NCBI RefSeq assembly: GCF_042242105.1
Contig: NC_092013.1
Coordinates: 1,952,001-2,016,000 of the forward strand
Direction: 5' to 3'
DNA from: Pempheris klunzingeri
Lineage: Eukaryota; Chordata; Actinopteri; Acropomatiformes; Pempheridae
DNA: 64,000 bases
The notes under the pieces are model-generated. The model made no database searches. It saw only the letters and a list, made by a program, of their open reading frames with translations, and was not told where the DNA came from. Position 1 is the first letter of the stretch. Each line of letters starts with the position of its first letter. The position numbers were made by a program, and so were the translations under genes. Below, piece by piece: positions 46,154 through 59,986 of this stretch.

Positions 46154-49100
46154 CTCTCTTAAACGTAGTGTCATACCATGAGGCAGGTTGCGTGGGGGAA
46201 CAGGAGGCGCCATGACACTCCCAACATGGGCAGAGAGGAAGGGGAAGGCTTCTCTGGTACCACTGTCCAAACTCCAACTACTGGGAGTGGTGAGGACTGA
46301 GGGGGGAGGAGGTGAGGGTGTGATAGGAGAGGAGAGGAGAGGAGAGAGGGAGGGAGAGGGGGTGAGAGCATAGAGAGGAGGAGAAGATAAATGTAGTGTA
46401 GTTTTTACACATAACTTGCACACAAAATAGTGTGCGTACGTGTGTGTGTGTGTGTGTGTGTGTGTGACCGTCTACCTTTCTCGGCCACAGAGAGGTTGGG
46501 GTCACTGCAGGGTTTACACGGACCAATCACCTGGTGGAACAACGCTCGCTGGAAGTTGGTTGGCTGCAGAGACGAATGTGAAACGTTAACAGTCACCTTC
46601 CTCACTGGAGTTGGTGAGAAATCAGACTTTAAATCCTCTGTGACCGTCTGAGCAAACAGGGAACTACACTATACTTCTCTATACTCTGAGCTGATGCTGT
46701 CCTGCGTCCGCCATCATTTCTCTCTACAAACCAGAGATACAAACCAGGACAGGCCCTAAAGTTGTATCACTTCCGACGTAGCTCGTACCTGTCCGTTCTC
46801 CGTGATGTTGGAGTACATCGCGCTGCTCGGCCGCTCTCTGTGAGGCGGCAGCAGCATCAGCATTTCTCTGTTGTGTCTGTATTTGTCTGGCAGAGACGGA
46901 GAGCCGACTGCAGAGAGACAGACGGGAGATGAAGTTAGCATCGTGAAACTCTAACAAACAGTCGGAGAGAACACAGATAATCTCTAATATTTTCACCATC
47001 GAGTTGGAGGATTCAGAAACATTTAAAGACACAGGATGTTATTATGTGTGAAATATTTAAGATTCTGCACTTTTTCTACCAATCAAATTTAAGCCTATTT
47101 GTGGCGTTAATCAACTGAATCAAGACTTCCTTGAGGTGCTGCCTTCAGAGGACACTCAGGTGGATTTGATCTGCCTCCCCTTTTGTACAAAGTAGTTCAG
47201 CTGATTAATGCAACAAAAGGTGCTTAAACTTGATGGTAAGAAATAGTAAGAAATAGTGCAGAACCTTGAATATTTCATCTTTATCTTACGTCATAATATC
47301 TTGACTTTTTAAATGTTTCTGAAACCTCAAACTTTCTGATTACTTTCTGATATTATCTGAGCTGCTCACCTCTGATGCTGGAGGGGGTGGAGTTTATCAT
47401 CTGTGAGGGCGCAGAGTGGGTGGAGCTAAGGCTGGAGGAGGAGGGGCTTGGCTGCAGAGAGTAAATATAAACCAGAGTATTTTACATAAAGCAGCACTGT
47501 AACATGAAGTTACATGAAGACAACATGGAAGGAACGTTGTGCACAAAATGCCCACATACAGATGCTTTTTCACTCAAATCTAAAAAAGGCAAAAACTGTG
47601 AGCTTATATATCACATTCAGCTTAAGTTAGATCCCCTGAAGTTTCAATCAAACACTGTGTTATTAGCTGGAAGTCTGGGGATGTCCACATGTGTGTACTT
47701 ATGGGGGGCTGACTGGTTCCCCATTCTGAGGTGTTTTCTATTTTCAAGGGCCGGTACTGAAAAACATGACTTTCACTCGTTTGGATCTGTGTGTTTTGTT
47801 TGTGCCTCTATCACATTTCATGGCACTTGGGATTATGTCTGAAGATACTGAACCCTAAAATAAGGGTCTTCTGGGGCTAAAATAATGGACCCAAATCCTA
47901 ATTGTCCTAGAAAATGTGTTTTGCGATCCAGCTGGACCTGATCATTTCAGTCTTTGCTGGTCATTCTTTTAGATTTATGTACAGGCCTGTTTTGCAGCAT
48001 GACCAAGAAGACACAGGTTGTGGTTCTGTTTTATGGCCCCGACAAACCCGACCATCTCTTGCTCACATGGGGATTCTTGAATCCTTAATTTTGAATCTTC
48101 TTGAATCATTGAGTCTCTCTTAATTAAAGAGTTTGGTTATGAATTGGAACTACAAAAGTAAAGATTGATTGATAATATGATATATGATGTTGGATACAAC
48201 ATGTGGTCGTCATACAGTGCTTGTGCCTTTCTGTCGTGATCAGCGCTGATCATGATATCAGCTCCTCTTGATAAACAGACCTGCGACCCACTCTGATAGA
48301 ACGGGACCTGACCTGGATCTGATTAACCAGAATAAGACATAGAGCCAAACGTGTTTCAGATCTGACCTCCACCGTATAAACTGCTTCCTTCCTAAGATGT
48401 TAGATGGACCACCTAAGACTTGATGGAGTGAAAACTCAACGTTCCCAGTGACAAAAGGCTCTTTCAGTGACCTGCATGCGGTAGAAGTCCTCGGGGTGCT
48501 CCACCACCATGCCGTCCGCCAGGATCAGCAGACTGCCAACGTTCCCTGTCTCACTGGAGTTATGAGAGGAGAGAGAGGAGGAGGAATTGCGCACTGGAGT
48601 CAAAACGGCTATGGGACTGGGAGGAGGCAACCGAGGGTGGATGGTGGGAAAAAGAGGAGGAGGGATGGAGTGAGAAGAGAAGGTAGGCAAAGGGGGGGAG
48701 GGGAGGGAGGAGAGGGAGGGGAAAGGGTCGAGCGGGGAGCCATACAGAGTACAACCGAAAATAGGCAGCCAACAACCAAAACATGCATGAAGTGATGTGT
48801 TGGGAATGAAAGTGATGCAGGAGTTTGCAGCCAAGATCATGCAAGAAGGAAGATGTGGGATGATGTGATGAAGAAAGAAAGATGGTCAGAGAGAGAGAGA
48901 GGGGGAGAGAGAGAGAGGGAGGGAGAGAGAGAGAGAGGGGGAGAGAGAGAGAGAGAGGGGGAGAGAGAGAGAGAAGGAAAATGGTAGAATTTCAGAGAGT
49001 GATGTGTACAAATTAGCAAAGATCATTAATGAGAGACTCAGCAGATGAAATCAGTGATCAGCTCCGTGATGACAGATGGAGAAGGCAGTGAGAAGATGTG

Positions 49101-52100
49101 TGTGTGTGTGAAGTAAGATGACGTGAGTGTGTGTGTGTGTGTGTGTGTGAATAGACACGTCTAACAGGCTGCTGCTTTAAGGGCAACTTTGGTACTTTCA
49201 AACCTGGGGCTTATTTTTACTTATTTTGGTTTCAAAATGACTGGTAGGTAGTAAAAGTGTTGGAACTGGTCCAGTAGATCACCTCAGCCAGCAGCCTTTG
49301 GGACAACTGCACCTGATCACAGTAGGTCCACTAAAAGAGCTTGTTTGATCCACTGACAGGCTCAGAGTGTTATTCTAAGTGTGTGACAGCATCATGGAAA
49401 GGATCCCTACAGAGAGAGACCTGGAAGATCCTTTTGGTTTAACCACAAACAGCCGTTATATCGCTCTCTTCAAAGCCACCAGGTCTAACGCTGCCTCCGT
49501 CGGTAAGATTGTTTGTGATATTGCGCAACTTTGGTATTTCAGTGGGTAAGTTTGGATCCAACGCAACATTTGCTTAACACACAATAACACCAACCACCAT
49601 GTGCTGCAAGATAAAATGACTGTTTTTATCGATGAAGTCTGGTGGCTTCGAGGAGAGCGATGTAACAGCTGTTTGTGGTTAAACAAAAACAGTCCATCTT
49701 TTCAATCAGGCTGTCAGACTCTCTCTCAGAATAATAATCTAAGACTGTTAGTGAATAAAAACAAGCACTTTTAATTTGATCTTGGACTTCAGCCAATTTT
49801 GTGGCTCTTGGCTCAGTTCCACAACTTTTTGTACTTTATCTAAACCTTTCAGATCCAAAATATGTAAAAGCAGGGCTCAGGTGTAAAATACCTAAGTTTA
49901 ATGATCACAAGTATGTGTGTGTTTGTGAGTGTGTGCCGCTGACCTGTGCCGGTGCATGAGCTTGAAGCTCTCGGGGCTCATGGGGCTGTGAGAGGCCAGG
50001 ATCCCTCTGGGAGTGTTGACCCCAGCCTTGTCTAAACCAGGCAGACCCTGCAACGCCACATAGAAACACTGCGCTGAATATTCACACTGCCCTCACACAC
50101 AGCACATCTGCATGTATCCTGCCAAAAGTGCTGCTCAGACACACCCACATACAGTTTTGTTAGAAAGATCCCTTGAAGGTGCTGTATGCTGTCTGGGAGG
50201 TAAAAGTTTAATGTCCCCAGACGTTAAATCAGAAAAAAAAGGTGAAATGTTCAAAGTTGAAAAAGCTGTGACACACTTATTGTAGCTCGAGGCATGATCA
50301 CATCCTCTTTGAAGAGGCTACTAATTAGCTTTCATCTGTGACGATCCACCAACAAAAGGGATCCTCTAGTTTACAATAATGTCGGAGCAACATTTAGTAC
50401 CAGTGTTTCCTCATTATCTTTCTCCCTCAAATACAAATATGATAAAGAGAAATGTTTCTCTGCACTCACATGGCAGAGGCTGCTCCTCATCATCTGGAAC
50501 TGATCTATCAGCTTCTTGTGCAGGGGACGCATTTCTGGGTGCACCAGCTTCTCGTGTACGGCCAGGCCGACTCCAAGGACGTGAACCTGTGGGGAAATAA
50601 CGAAGCATCACTGGACAACACTTTTATTGTGCAGAGAGAGCAAATACTTGTATGTGTTCTCTTTGTGTGTGCAGGCAAACTTCTTCACAGCATTAATCTT
50701 AAAGTTTTGGTGAGTTTTTCCTGCAGTGCCATCAGGTTTCTTCTTACACATCAAATATCAAAACTTTCTTCACATACTGACAATTAAGAGTTTCATTTTT
50801 CACACATTCACACCCTAAAAACACAATGTCAACAACAAAACTGAACCCCCCCCACTTAACTGACAGTGTTTCTTTGGTAAAAGGCCACATTTCATGTGTG
50901 TAGCATGAGAGCGATGAATCTACAAAGAGGTCTTGAACTGTGCCATCTTCTCTCTGTCTTCAGATGCTAAAAACTGGTTTGTTCTGATAGGAAAAGTGCT
51001 GCTCTCTGTGTGCTGAGCCAGCGCTGTGGTTAGATCATGTCTCACCTGCTCCTGCATCAGGTCTTTGAGCTGTGTGATCTTCTCTGTGTCCTCAGGGTGG
51101 CTGGTGATGTACTCCTTATCAAAGAAAGCCTGCCGACGCAGAGACAAACACCGATAAGTGATTGTGTTTACGAAGGTCAGGCATGTTTAATGTAGTGGTA
51201 CGACCTCTGTTGTACATGATAAATGTGATCGTGTCATACAGCTATCAGACAGCAGTGATGGTGATTAGCTTTAACAATGAGCTGTGGGGTTAATGAAGCC
51301 TGTCAGAGCAACTATGAAAACAGATATTCAGTGTAACCGTGAAGACACAGTACTGCACGGTGGATTTACTCTGACTCAGCTCCTTCCCCAGTGACCCCCA
51401 TGATGATCTGTAACGTCTTTGGATAAATACATCATGAAAGAGGTGTCGGACCGTCGGTAGGTTGAGTATGTAGCACAGAAACTTAAAACAGATCTTACTT
51501 TACAGCAGTAACGGGTTTGTTTCAACATTAAAAGGACATAAAAATCAATGATGATGATATATTACCATCATACAGAAGCTCAGTACACATCTGTGTGTTT
51601 ATTGTCTATATAAAGTAAAAACCACACACTTCCAACAGCTGATGATCTGAACTAAATGTTTTTTGGTCCGACCTCTTGGTATCTGGCGATGCCTCCGTTA
51701 ACGGCAGCGTCGATGACTCCGTTCAGCGTCATGCTGAGCAGGTTGATGTTGCCGTGCAGCTGCTTGTGTTGGTACTGGCTGATCAGCGTCCGCAGCTCCA
51801 GGTTCTTGTTCTCCACCACAGAGAGGGCGTTCTCCAGCGGGCTCACCTCCACCTGAGGGACGGACGGCGGGGTCAGTGAGACAGTTTGAAGGCCGGCGTG
51901 AATCCACCTCTGAGTGCAATTTTTTTTTTCATTCACTCACCAGCTCTCTCTTGTCCACCTCAAACCAGCGTGAAATCCCAGGCAGAGGGTGAGTGAGGAT
52001 CAGCGTCGTCCTCTCTATCCAAAGACTCTGAACAACACAACAAGCAGTGAGTCCACCTAATCTGAATACTGTTTTTAGTGAATTTAAAAGGCCTTCTTTG

Positions 52101-53291
52101 ACACACAGGCTTTGGTTTCGTTATTATTTCTGTATATAAGGAATCTGCCTTTAAAGCTTTTAATCTCTAGTTCAGGAGAATCTGTGCTCAAAGTTAAAAA
52201 AATGCTGCTCAACAACAGTATTTGGATTGAAATGTCCTCCCTTTATATTGATTCTACATTAAATCTGTGATTTTACTTTTAAATAGAGATTATTTTAAGC
52301 TTCACTGAATGAATATTATATCAAGACAGTGACCCACAGGAACCCTGTGTTTAACCCTGTTTTTATATCATAGATACATTTGATCATTCACACTGTGATT
52401 TACCGTGGCATGTTTTATGGTAGTTGTTCATTCTTTTAGACACCACACATCCTGCAACACTTCCTCCACCCTCCTTATTCAGTTGCCTACTTGAATGATT
52501 TACATTAAGAAGTCAGACATGCTGCCTGCACAAATAAAGCAGACATCTAATGAAAGTAATGATCTTCCGACAAGCTGTAAGAAGTCATAATGGGTTGGAT
52601 AGAAATGATCTATAAAATGTTCTCATTATTTGTATTCCCATATCCTTCATCCATTTTATAGTTAGATTATTAGATTAATTATTATAAATAGAATAAGTAA
52701 TTCATTTCATTTCCACAGTCTGTGAGTATCAGACATCAGATCATTTACAGACAGAGAGAGAAGAACAAAGACTGTTGAACTACTCCACGCTCACCTTGAA
52801 CTCATTGTCTCTGTCTTTGGGTCCTTTGTGGAAGGGCCGGTCGTATCGGAAGCGCCGGACGTTGTTGACCCGGTAGAAGCTCTTGATGCGGTCGGGGACT
52901 CGGTCCATCTGCAGGACGCTGACGCTCTCCGGCACCGGTGTTACTGCGTAGATCTGAAGGTCTACGCCGAGGAGGGAGGTCAGAGAAATAACTGGGTAAA
53001 GGGAGCATTTAGACTCCTTTAGACATTTAGAGACCGGTTCCCTCCCCCTGAAGAACCCCTTGACTGTTTACACATGTGCACACAGCACAGTGTGAGAAGT
53101 GTTTCAGAATAACTTGTTTTTCTCTTTTTTAATCTTTAATTTAATCAGGAAGTCCCTTGAAAATGAGGTCTGTTTTCCATCTGAGACCAAGACAGCACAG
53201 CAGCTGTCAGTTTAGATACAAATAAAACAGACAAGCATCAAACACACAAGCATGAGACTAAACTCAGCTGGGGGGTGTATAACTGTTCAAA

Positions 53292-53338
<47 letters not shown>

Positions 53339-53991
53339 TGGTTTCTCTTGCTGAAGGATACACTGTGCATCACACTGCAGAATGGCCTCATCCGGCTGAT
53401 TGGGGTGCTGCATCGCAATGGCCTGTGGGAATTCTCCCAGCATCCTTTGCTGGAAGGCCTCGAGCCTTTCATAGTCATGGCCGCGGCAGACGAACTCTTT
53501 GTTCTGGTGTGGATGATGAAAACCGATCAAAACAGAGTCAAAGAAGAGCAGGTTTCTACAGGATTTATACTAAAAGCAACGATGCTGTATTTTGCTTCTT
53601 TGTGGTAAATTACAGCAATAATTCAGCAGCTAATAAGTTCATATTGTACAACAAACCTAAAAGATTTAAAGAGTTAAACTCACTCTGAGGAAGAAGGGGA
53701 ACTTCCTGCCGTAGAATCCAACCCTGAAGAACTCCGGCTCCAGACGCTGCTGCTCCATAATGTTGTCATAATATGCTGCCTCCATTTTCTACACACACAC
53801 ATAAAGTTTACACGTGTTTTACATAAACGAGTGTCAATGAGGGACAAGTACTGACTCCACTGAGTGACAGAAACCAGTCTGAGATGTGAAGCAGCTCACC
53901 CGTATCCAGCTGAGACTCTGGTAGTCATACAGAGATTCATACTGGAAGGCCAGCTCCCTGCACAGAGGAATGCCAAACTCCCAACACTGGT

Positions 53992-54035
<44 letters not shown>

Positions 54036-54629
54036 CATAACCTTGAATTAACAGCTATACATGAACTATTCTTGTGTTTTTCTCTTCTAGCTGTATTTAC
54101 TTTGAAACTGTTCATTTAAGGACATCTAGTGGTGAGGTCTGCAGATTGCAACCAACTGAATCTCCCTCGCCTCCCCCCTCCCTTCAGAGAGAACCGACTA
54201 TGGCCCCTCACCTTTTCCTGTGCTAAACCATCTTTTAGTCTTCAGACTTCCTTTGTCACAACACAAAATGGTATTTTGGTGTTCAAACTGAAGTGTTTGT
54301 CTGCTCTGAGCTACTGTAGAAACATGGTGGGGCAGCGCTGGGAGGAGGACCTGCTCCCTGTGGAGATATGAAGACTAAAAAAACGCAACAATCTAAAAGG
54401 AACACAACACTGATTCTTGGTTTAAGTTGGTCATAAAGTTCTGCTGTCATCCCCCTAAATCCTGCAGACTGCACCTTTAATCACATGTTACAAGATTGAT
54501 AACAGGCCTTTTCCTTTTGCTTTCTGTCAGCGGCCCGACGACTCACTGGGCTGTGTAACTGTGCTGTCTGTGTGGAGCTGCGTTGGCGTCGTCTTCTTAT
54601 CTTCCCCTTGTCAAAGTAACGGATGAGGT

Positions 54630-54660
<31 letters not shown>

Positions 54661-54859
54661 GGAGAGGGAGACCCCTTACCTTGCCCTTGTTGAAGTAGTG
54701 GATGACTTTGCGGCAGAGCCCCTCCTTGCGATGCCACTCTGTCTGAGCAGGGTAATGCAGGAACTCCTTCAGCGGCCTCTCGTCCCAGTGCAGCAGCTCC
54801 CAGTACAGCAGCAGAGTGAACGCAGCCTCTGTGGACACAGCAAGGACCACAGTCACACA

Positions 54860-54911
<52 letters not shown>

Positions 54912-56546
54912 CTGTGCTGTACCGGTGTAGTTCTCAGCCTGTAGATGCATATCACACAGTTTGTGGATGTAGCGGATGTACATCTCCTCCTTGTTGATCT
55001 CTGACTTGTAGAAATTCTGAGAAGATAATAAAAAAAAAAACACACTCATGTTATTTCTTTACACTCGCAGAAGTGATTTCTAAATCTCCATATCTTCAGC
55101 ACAGTCGTAGTTTTGATCCAAACGTACTATTGTTTACTGTGATAATAAATCAAAGGGTTCTAACTAAATTAACAGTCTGCTGGGAACATGAGTGGGTGAG
55201 TAAGACATCAACATGACTCTTACCAGGAGGTTAACAGTGCAGCCAATCTTCTTGTTCTCCGTCTCGTCTCCCTTCATGCAGTCCCTAAAGACGAGAGAGA
55301 ACGATTCAATTAACAGCGACTTCACAATAAAAAGCTCTTTGTTCCTCTGGCCTCTCAGACTTAGTAGTTTTTATTCACTGTTGCTGAAAACGACAACAAT
55401 ATTTAACAGTGTAAGAAAACACAAAGCACACAGACTATTTACAGCAGGCTAAAAATCTACAAACATTTCATGTAAATCTGGAAATAACCAGAAAGTTTCA
55501 GAAACATTTATAACACAAGATGTTATAACATGTATAAATAAAGAAATATTTAAGATTCTGCACTATTTCTACTAAAGAAATGTTAAATATTTTGTTGTAT
55601 TGATCATCTTAACTCCTCTGTACAGAAGGAGAATAGATCAAATCCCCCTGAGCGTCATCTGACTGCTTCTATTGACACAACTCGAACAACATTTTAAAAA
55701 GTTTTTTAAAGTTTCTGAATCCTCAGACTTTCCAGGTTTATGTGAAGATACTGGAGATTTATATTCGTGTGTGTGTGTCCCGTATGTTACCGGTAGTCCA
55801 GCAGTCGCTCCATCAGCCGTGTGACCGAGGTAACGAAGGAGATGCCCGTCTCTCTCCACGTCTCCTGCTCGATCTTCTCCAACAGACTTCAAGGACGACA
55901 GACACAGATTAGACGACGCACCCTAACGCTCCGTTTACAAACTGGTGACGAAGAGTCATAACCCTGCAACCATGAGCACGACTGACCAGGCCTAAGTTTG
56001 GGTTAGTTAGTCAGGAGGAGAGTAAGCACGCACTGGTTAACTTAAAGGGCAGAGAGGATCTTATCTAAAACTCATCACCAGTTCAGCGCCCAGAAATGAT
56101 CACACAAGAAACACGATTAAAGCTGAAGTCTTTTCCAGTGAGGTCTGTTGCTGCTGTTTAGCTTGTGTTGATGAAGTGATATCATACCTGGGGTAGGGCC
56201 CAAACAGCTGGGTCCTAGTCCCGCAGCACAGAGCAGAGCAAAACACACGACAGCAGTGTTAGAGCAGAAAAACTGAGCGTTAATTTCTGTTACCAGAGAG
56301 GAAGGACGCACACTGGTTTAAACAACAGAGCGGCAGAGACGGGCGTTAGAGGGAAGACGGGACGGGAGATGTTCCTTACAGCAAACCGAAGAGTTCTCTG
56401 TAGTTCTCATCACCTTTCCCCTCAGAAACCAAACTGTCCAGCTTGTCAATCAGCTCAGCCTCCACCTGCACACACACAGATAATACGTACATACATACGT
56501 TTAACTGGGGTCCCTCGTCCTCACTGTGCATAACTGACCGTCTGTA

Positions 56547-56583
<37 letters not shown>

Positions 56584-58664
56584 CTGCACCTGCTTGAAGT
56601 TCCCGTTCTTGCGTTGCTCCCAGTCCATCATGTCGTGGAAGATGGGGATCATGATGTTTCGTACCTCCACCTGAGGAACCAGCGTCACTCCCAGGAACGG
56701 GCCGATCATACCGGGGATGAAGTGGATCTTATTCTCACCTACAACCGGCACAGACGTTTGTGTGATAATTAATGATATCAGCAGGTAAATGGATTTTATG
56801 TTCTGAGGCTAAACGTGTGGAATGAATTTAGAGGTTTGATTTTAGAATCTGCATTATTTCATTTTGTAGACAATAGAGTAGAAAACATCTGAAACTAAAC
56901 TAAACTCTTTGGAAAAGTCTCTTCTTTTGGTTTTAATTACAGTCTTAGATGTGGAGCAGTAGAAATTTGGAGAGGTGTAGAGAAAATCTTACCAAGGTTC
57001 TGCCACATGCTGAACAGTTCGTAGGTCATCATCACTCTCATGTCACCGTACCTGCAGATGGACATGAGGGAAAGAGTCAGAACCCTAAAACTACTGATGC
57101 TCTTTTGATTACAGTCAGTCTTCAGTCTTTGGGTCAAAGGTGTCATGTTGCAGCCTGTTTACTGGCTGAAGCGATGAAGTGGACCAGTTCCAATCCTTTT
57201 TGTACCTACAAGTTGTTTATTATACTGAACTGATGTTCAAATGTTATGTGGTCTGGTGACTGGCCTAAAACGAGATGCGTCCTAAATCACTGCCTTGTTC
57301 ACGAGTCCCTCTGTAGCAGACTCAGTACTTTACTCAGTAGAGAGCAGCATATTGAGATTTCAGCGACTTATCGTCATTTTGCATCATCACAGACGGCTGC
57401 AGAGTTGAGCAAATATAAAGCAACGCATTAATCTGTGACACTGTTAGCAGAAAGCACTGACACTACTTCTGACGACACTCAGCATTAAAAGCAGTAAATG
57501 TAGTGAGGATAAGTGGTTGTTTAAGTTTATGTTGGATTGGAGTCAAACCTCGCTCCCACAGGCAAGAGGCCATTAGAGCCTCAAAGTGACACTCACCAGC
57601 TGACCCGGCCACCTTTAGCCGGACCGTCTACATGCAAATGTCATGATAGCCACGTAATTTACACTTCTCTGAACCCTCTGTGATCCACTGGGGTCAGATC
57701 TGTGGACTCCGTTCTGAACCTTTGGGGAATAACCAACAAACCGAAGGGATTTACAAAGACTCTATAGACAATATCTAAGTATCGTCACTGGCCATCAGAC
57801 CCCGCTGTCCAAGCCGAGCCGCTCCTGGATCCCACAGGACAGATCCCCACAGGACAGATCCCCACAGGACAGATCCCCACAGGACAGATCCCCACAGACC
57901 CACCGCTGCTCTCAAAGTAGGGCTGTTCAAAATGACAACTGCTTAAGCTGGTCAAAAGGGTTGGTGTTGAAGTAAACCTAAATTCTGTTTACATCTTTAG
58001 GAAGTTACCGGTTAATATAATACTCTTAGCCTTCATTCATTCTTTGTGCTTTGACTGGTTATTAACGTTGCCATATCATTTACTCTCTGCTTACATTGAG
58101 CTATTAATAAATGTACATTAATCACCACGTCCACTACCTGAAGCCATTTGTGCTAATAAAATAAATTCTATTTCTCCTCACCAAGACGAGGAGTGGTGCC
58201 CCTGTTAAGTAGGGAGACACAGACAATGTTTGATCAATAACCAGAGAGACAGTGTTTTCACAGTCTTGTCTTGTTTTTACTTTTTTTTTTTCCCCACAGT
58301 GTCACAAGAGTTTGCTGCTTCATCACATCGCCTCCTTTCAGGCTGTAATTTGCCCAGTTTTCACAATTCCTGAGCTGTGGAAGCTCCACTGAAGCATGAG
58401 GAGCTCTCAGTCCCTGGGGGGGTTTGTCTGGGGCTCCCTCGTCCCCACGACTGTTCGTTGGAAAAGGCCTAATAGAAATAGGGAAATGAAGAAGTGTTCC
58501 TGCAGGATTGATAAAGTAGGTCACCAAGTTTGTAGAGCTGCTTCACTTCAAAGAGGAAAAAGGGTTCTGACTGTCAGCGTTTTAGCAGCAGATGTCACAC
58601 ACAGCTCTGAGGACGACAGCCAAGTGTGTGTTGCCACCTACAGTATGCACACAAACAAGCATTA

Positions 58665-58700
<36 letters not shown>

Positions 58701-59237
58701 TGGTAGAAGAATCCAGATCTTTTACTCCAGTAAAAGTAGCAACACCACAGTGTAAAATACTGTTACAAGTAAAAGTCCTGCATTCAAAAGTTAAACTTCA
58801 GTAAAAGCACTTTTCTGGTTAAAATGAATAATTAAATAAATAAACTCATTATGTAGAATGAACCTTTTTAGAATGATGAATATTATTTTTTGTTTTTATT
58901 GTTCATCACTTCAATGTTGCAGCTATCATAATAATATAAAGTAACCAGTAACTAGAGCTGTCAAATATAAAGTAATGGAAATACTAAAGTACCTCAACAG
59001 TATTTATACCTCCTGTTATGAGTAGGTACAATGAACGTGTCAGATACTGTGAAGCAGTGTGTGTGTGTGTGTGAGTGTGTGAGTGTGTGTGTGTGTGAGT
59101 GTGTGTGTGTGTGTGTTCTTACTTGTCTAAGACCTTCTTCCTCTTAGCAGGACTCAGGTTTTCCAACTGTAAACTGGGCTGGTTGATGTACAGCACTGCC
59201 AGACTGAAATAGGAGTTCCACACCTATGCACACACAC

Positions 59238-59283
<46 letters not shown>

Positions 59284-59955
59284 GTGTTACCATCACTTCA
59301 GAAGACATCACATTGCATCATCCCATCCTAACCTATAAACTTTTATGTCCCCACAGTGAGGCTGCTCACAGCTTCATGTAGCCACAACATGAATGATACA
59401 CATCCACATGAGTGATACTACGTCCTCTCACAGTGTGTTCGCTTCCTTTTTACAGTCACTCCTCCACACACTTTCCAAAACACAAAGCTCTCCACTGATT
59501 GATGAAGATGATGATTCACTGTTTCCGGGTGGCAAACAAGTGCCTTGAGCCCCCCGAGGTCACATTTGTCTTCACTTTTTTACGCACTCAGCTACGTCCC
59601 TTGTAGAGGAAGTCGGCTGTTCCTGTTCCTTCTGCTGCAGTGCGACAGCCTGCAGCCTTCTCTGACTTAAGCTTAAATGGTTTTCAGTCTCAGTAAATCA
59701 ACTGACTGGTTGTTGGGTGTTTTGTGGTCCAGAGTGAGGATGTTCTTTCAGCTTTCTGCCACTGAAAGTTCATAAATAGTGAGGACATCACATGACATCA
59801 GTTATCTCTCTGTCACGACTGAAGAAAGCTACACCCAGGTGGTTGGTGTGTCGGTTAAAGAGACGTACCTTAAAATCAAAGTCGGCCTCTGTGAAGTTCT
59901 TGTGCAGAGCAGGAGACAGATACTGAGCTGTGGTCAGGATGATGCTGCAGAGGGA

Positions 59956-59986
<31 letters not shown>

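Larger units (their letters stand above)
57052..59122 (-). other. dock3 intron between w7 and w8
   Basis: About 2.1 kb, the largest dock3 intron in the window. It contains the 15-bp minisatellite and two GT tracts. The open frame near 58258-58527 has no recognisable domain or splice support. Confidence 0.6.

Noticed and set aside
48436..48840. Full 134-codon minus-strand frame including w25
   Set aside because: Only 48472-48616 is supported as exon; the upstream part is pyrimidine-rich intron, and phase with w24 requires the acceptor at 48617.
58258..58527. 89-codon minus-strand frame in a dock3 intron
   Set aside because: No domain and no phase-compatible splice sites; w7 and w8 join directly in the family sequence.
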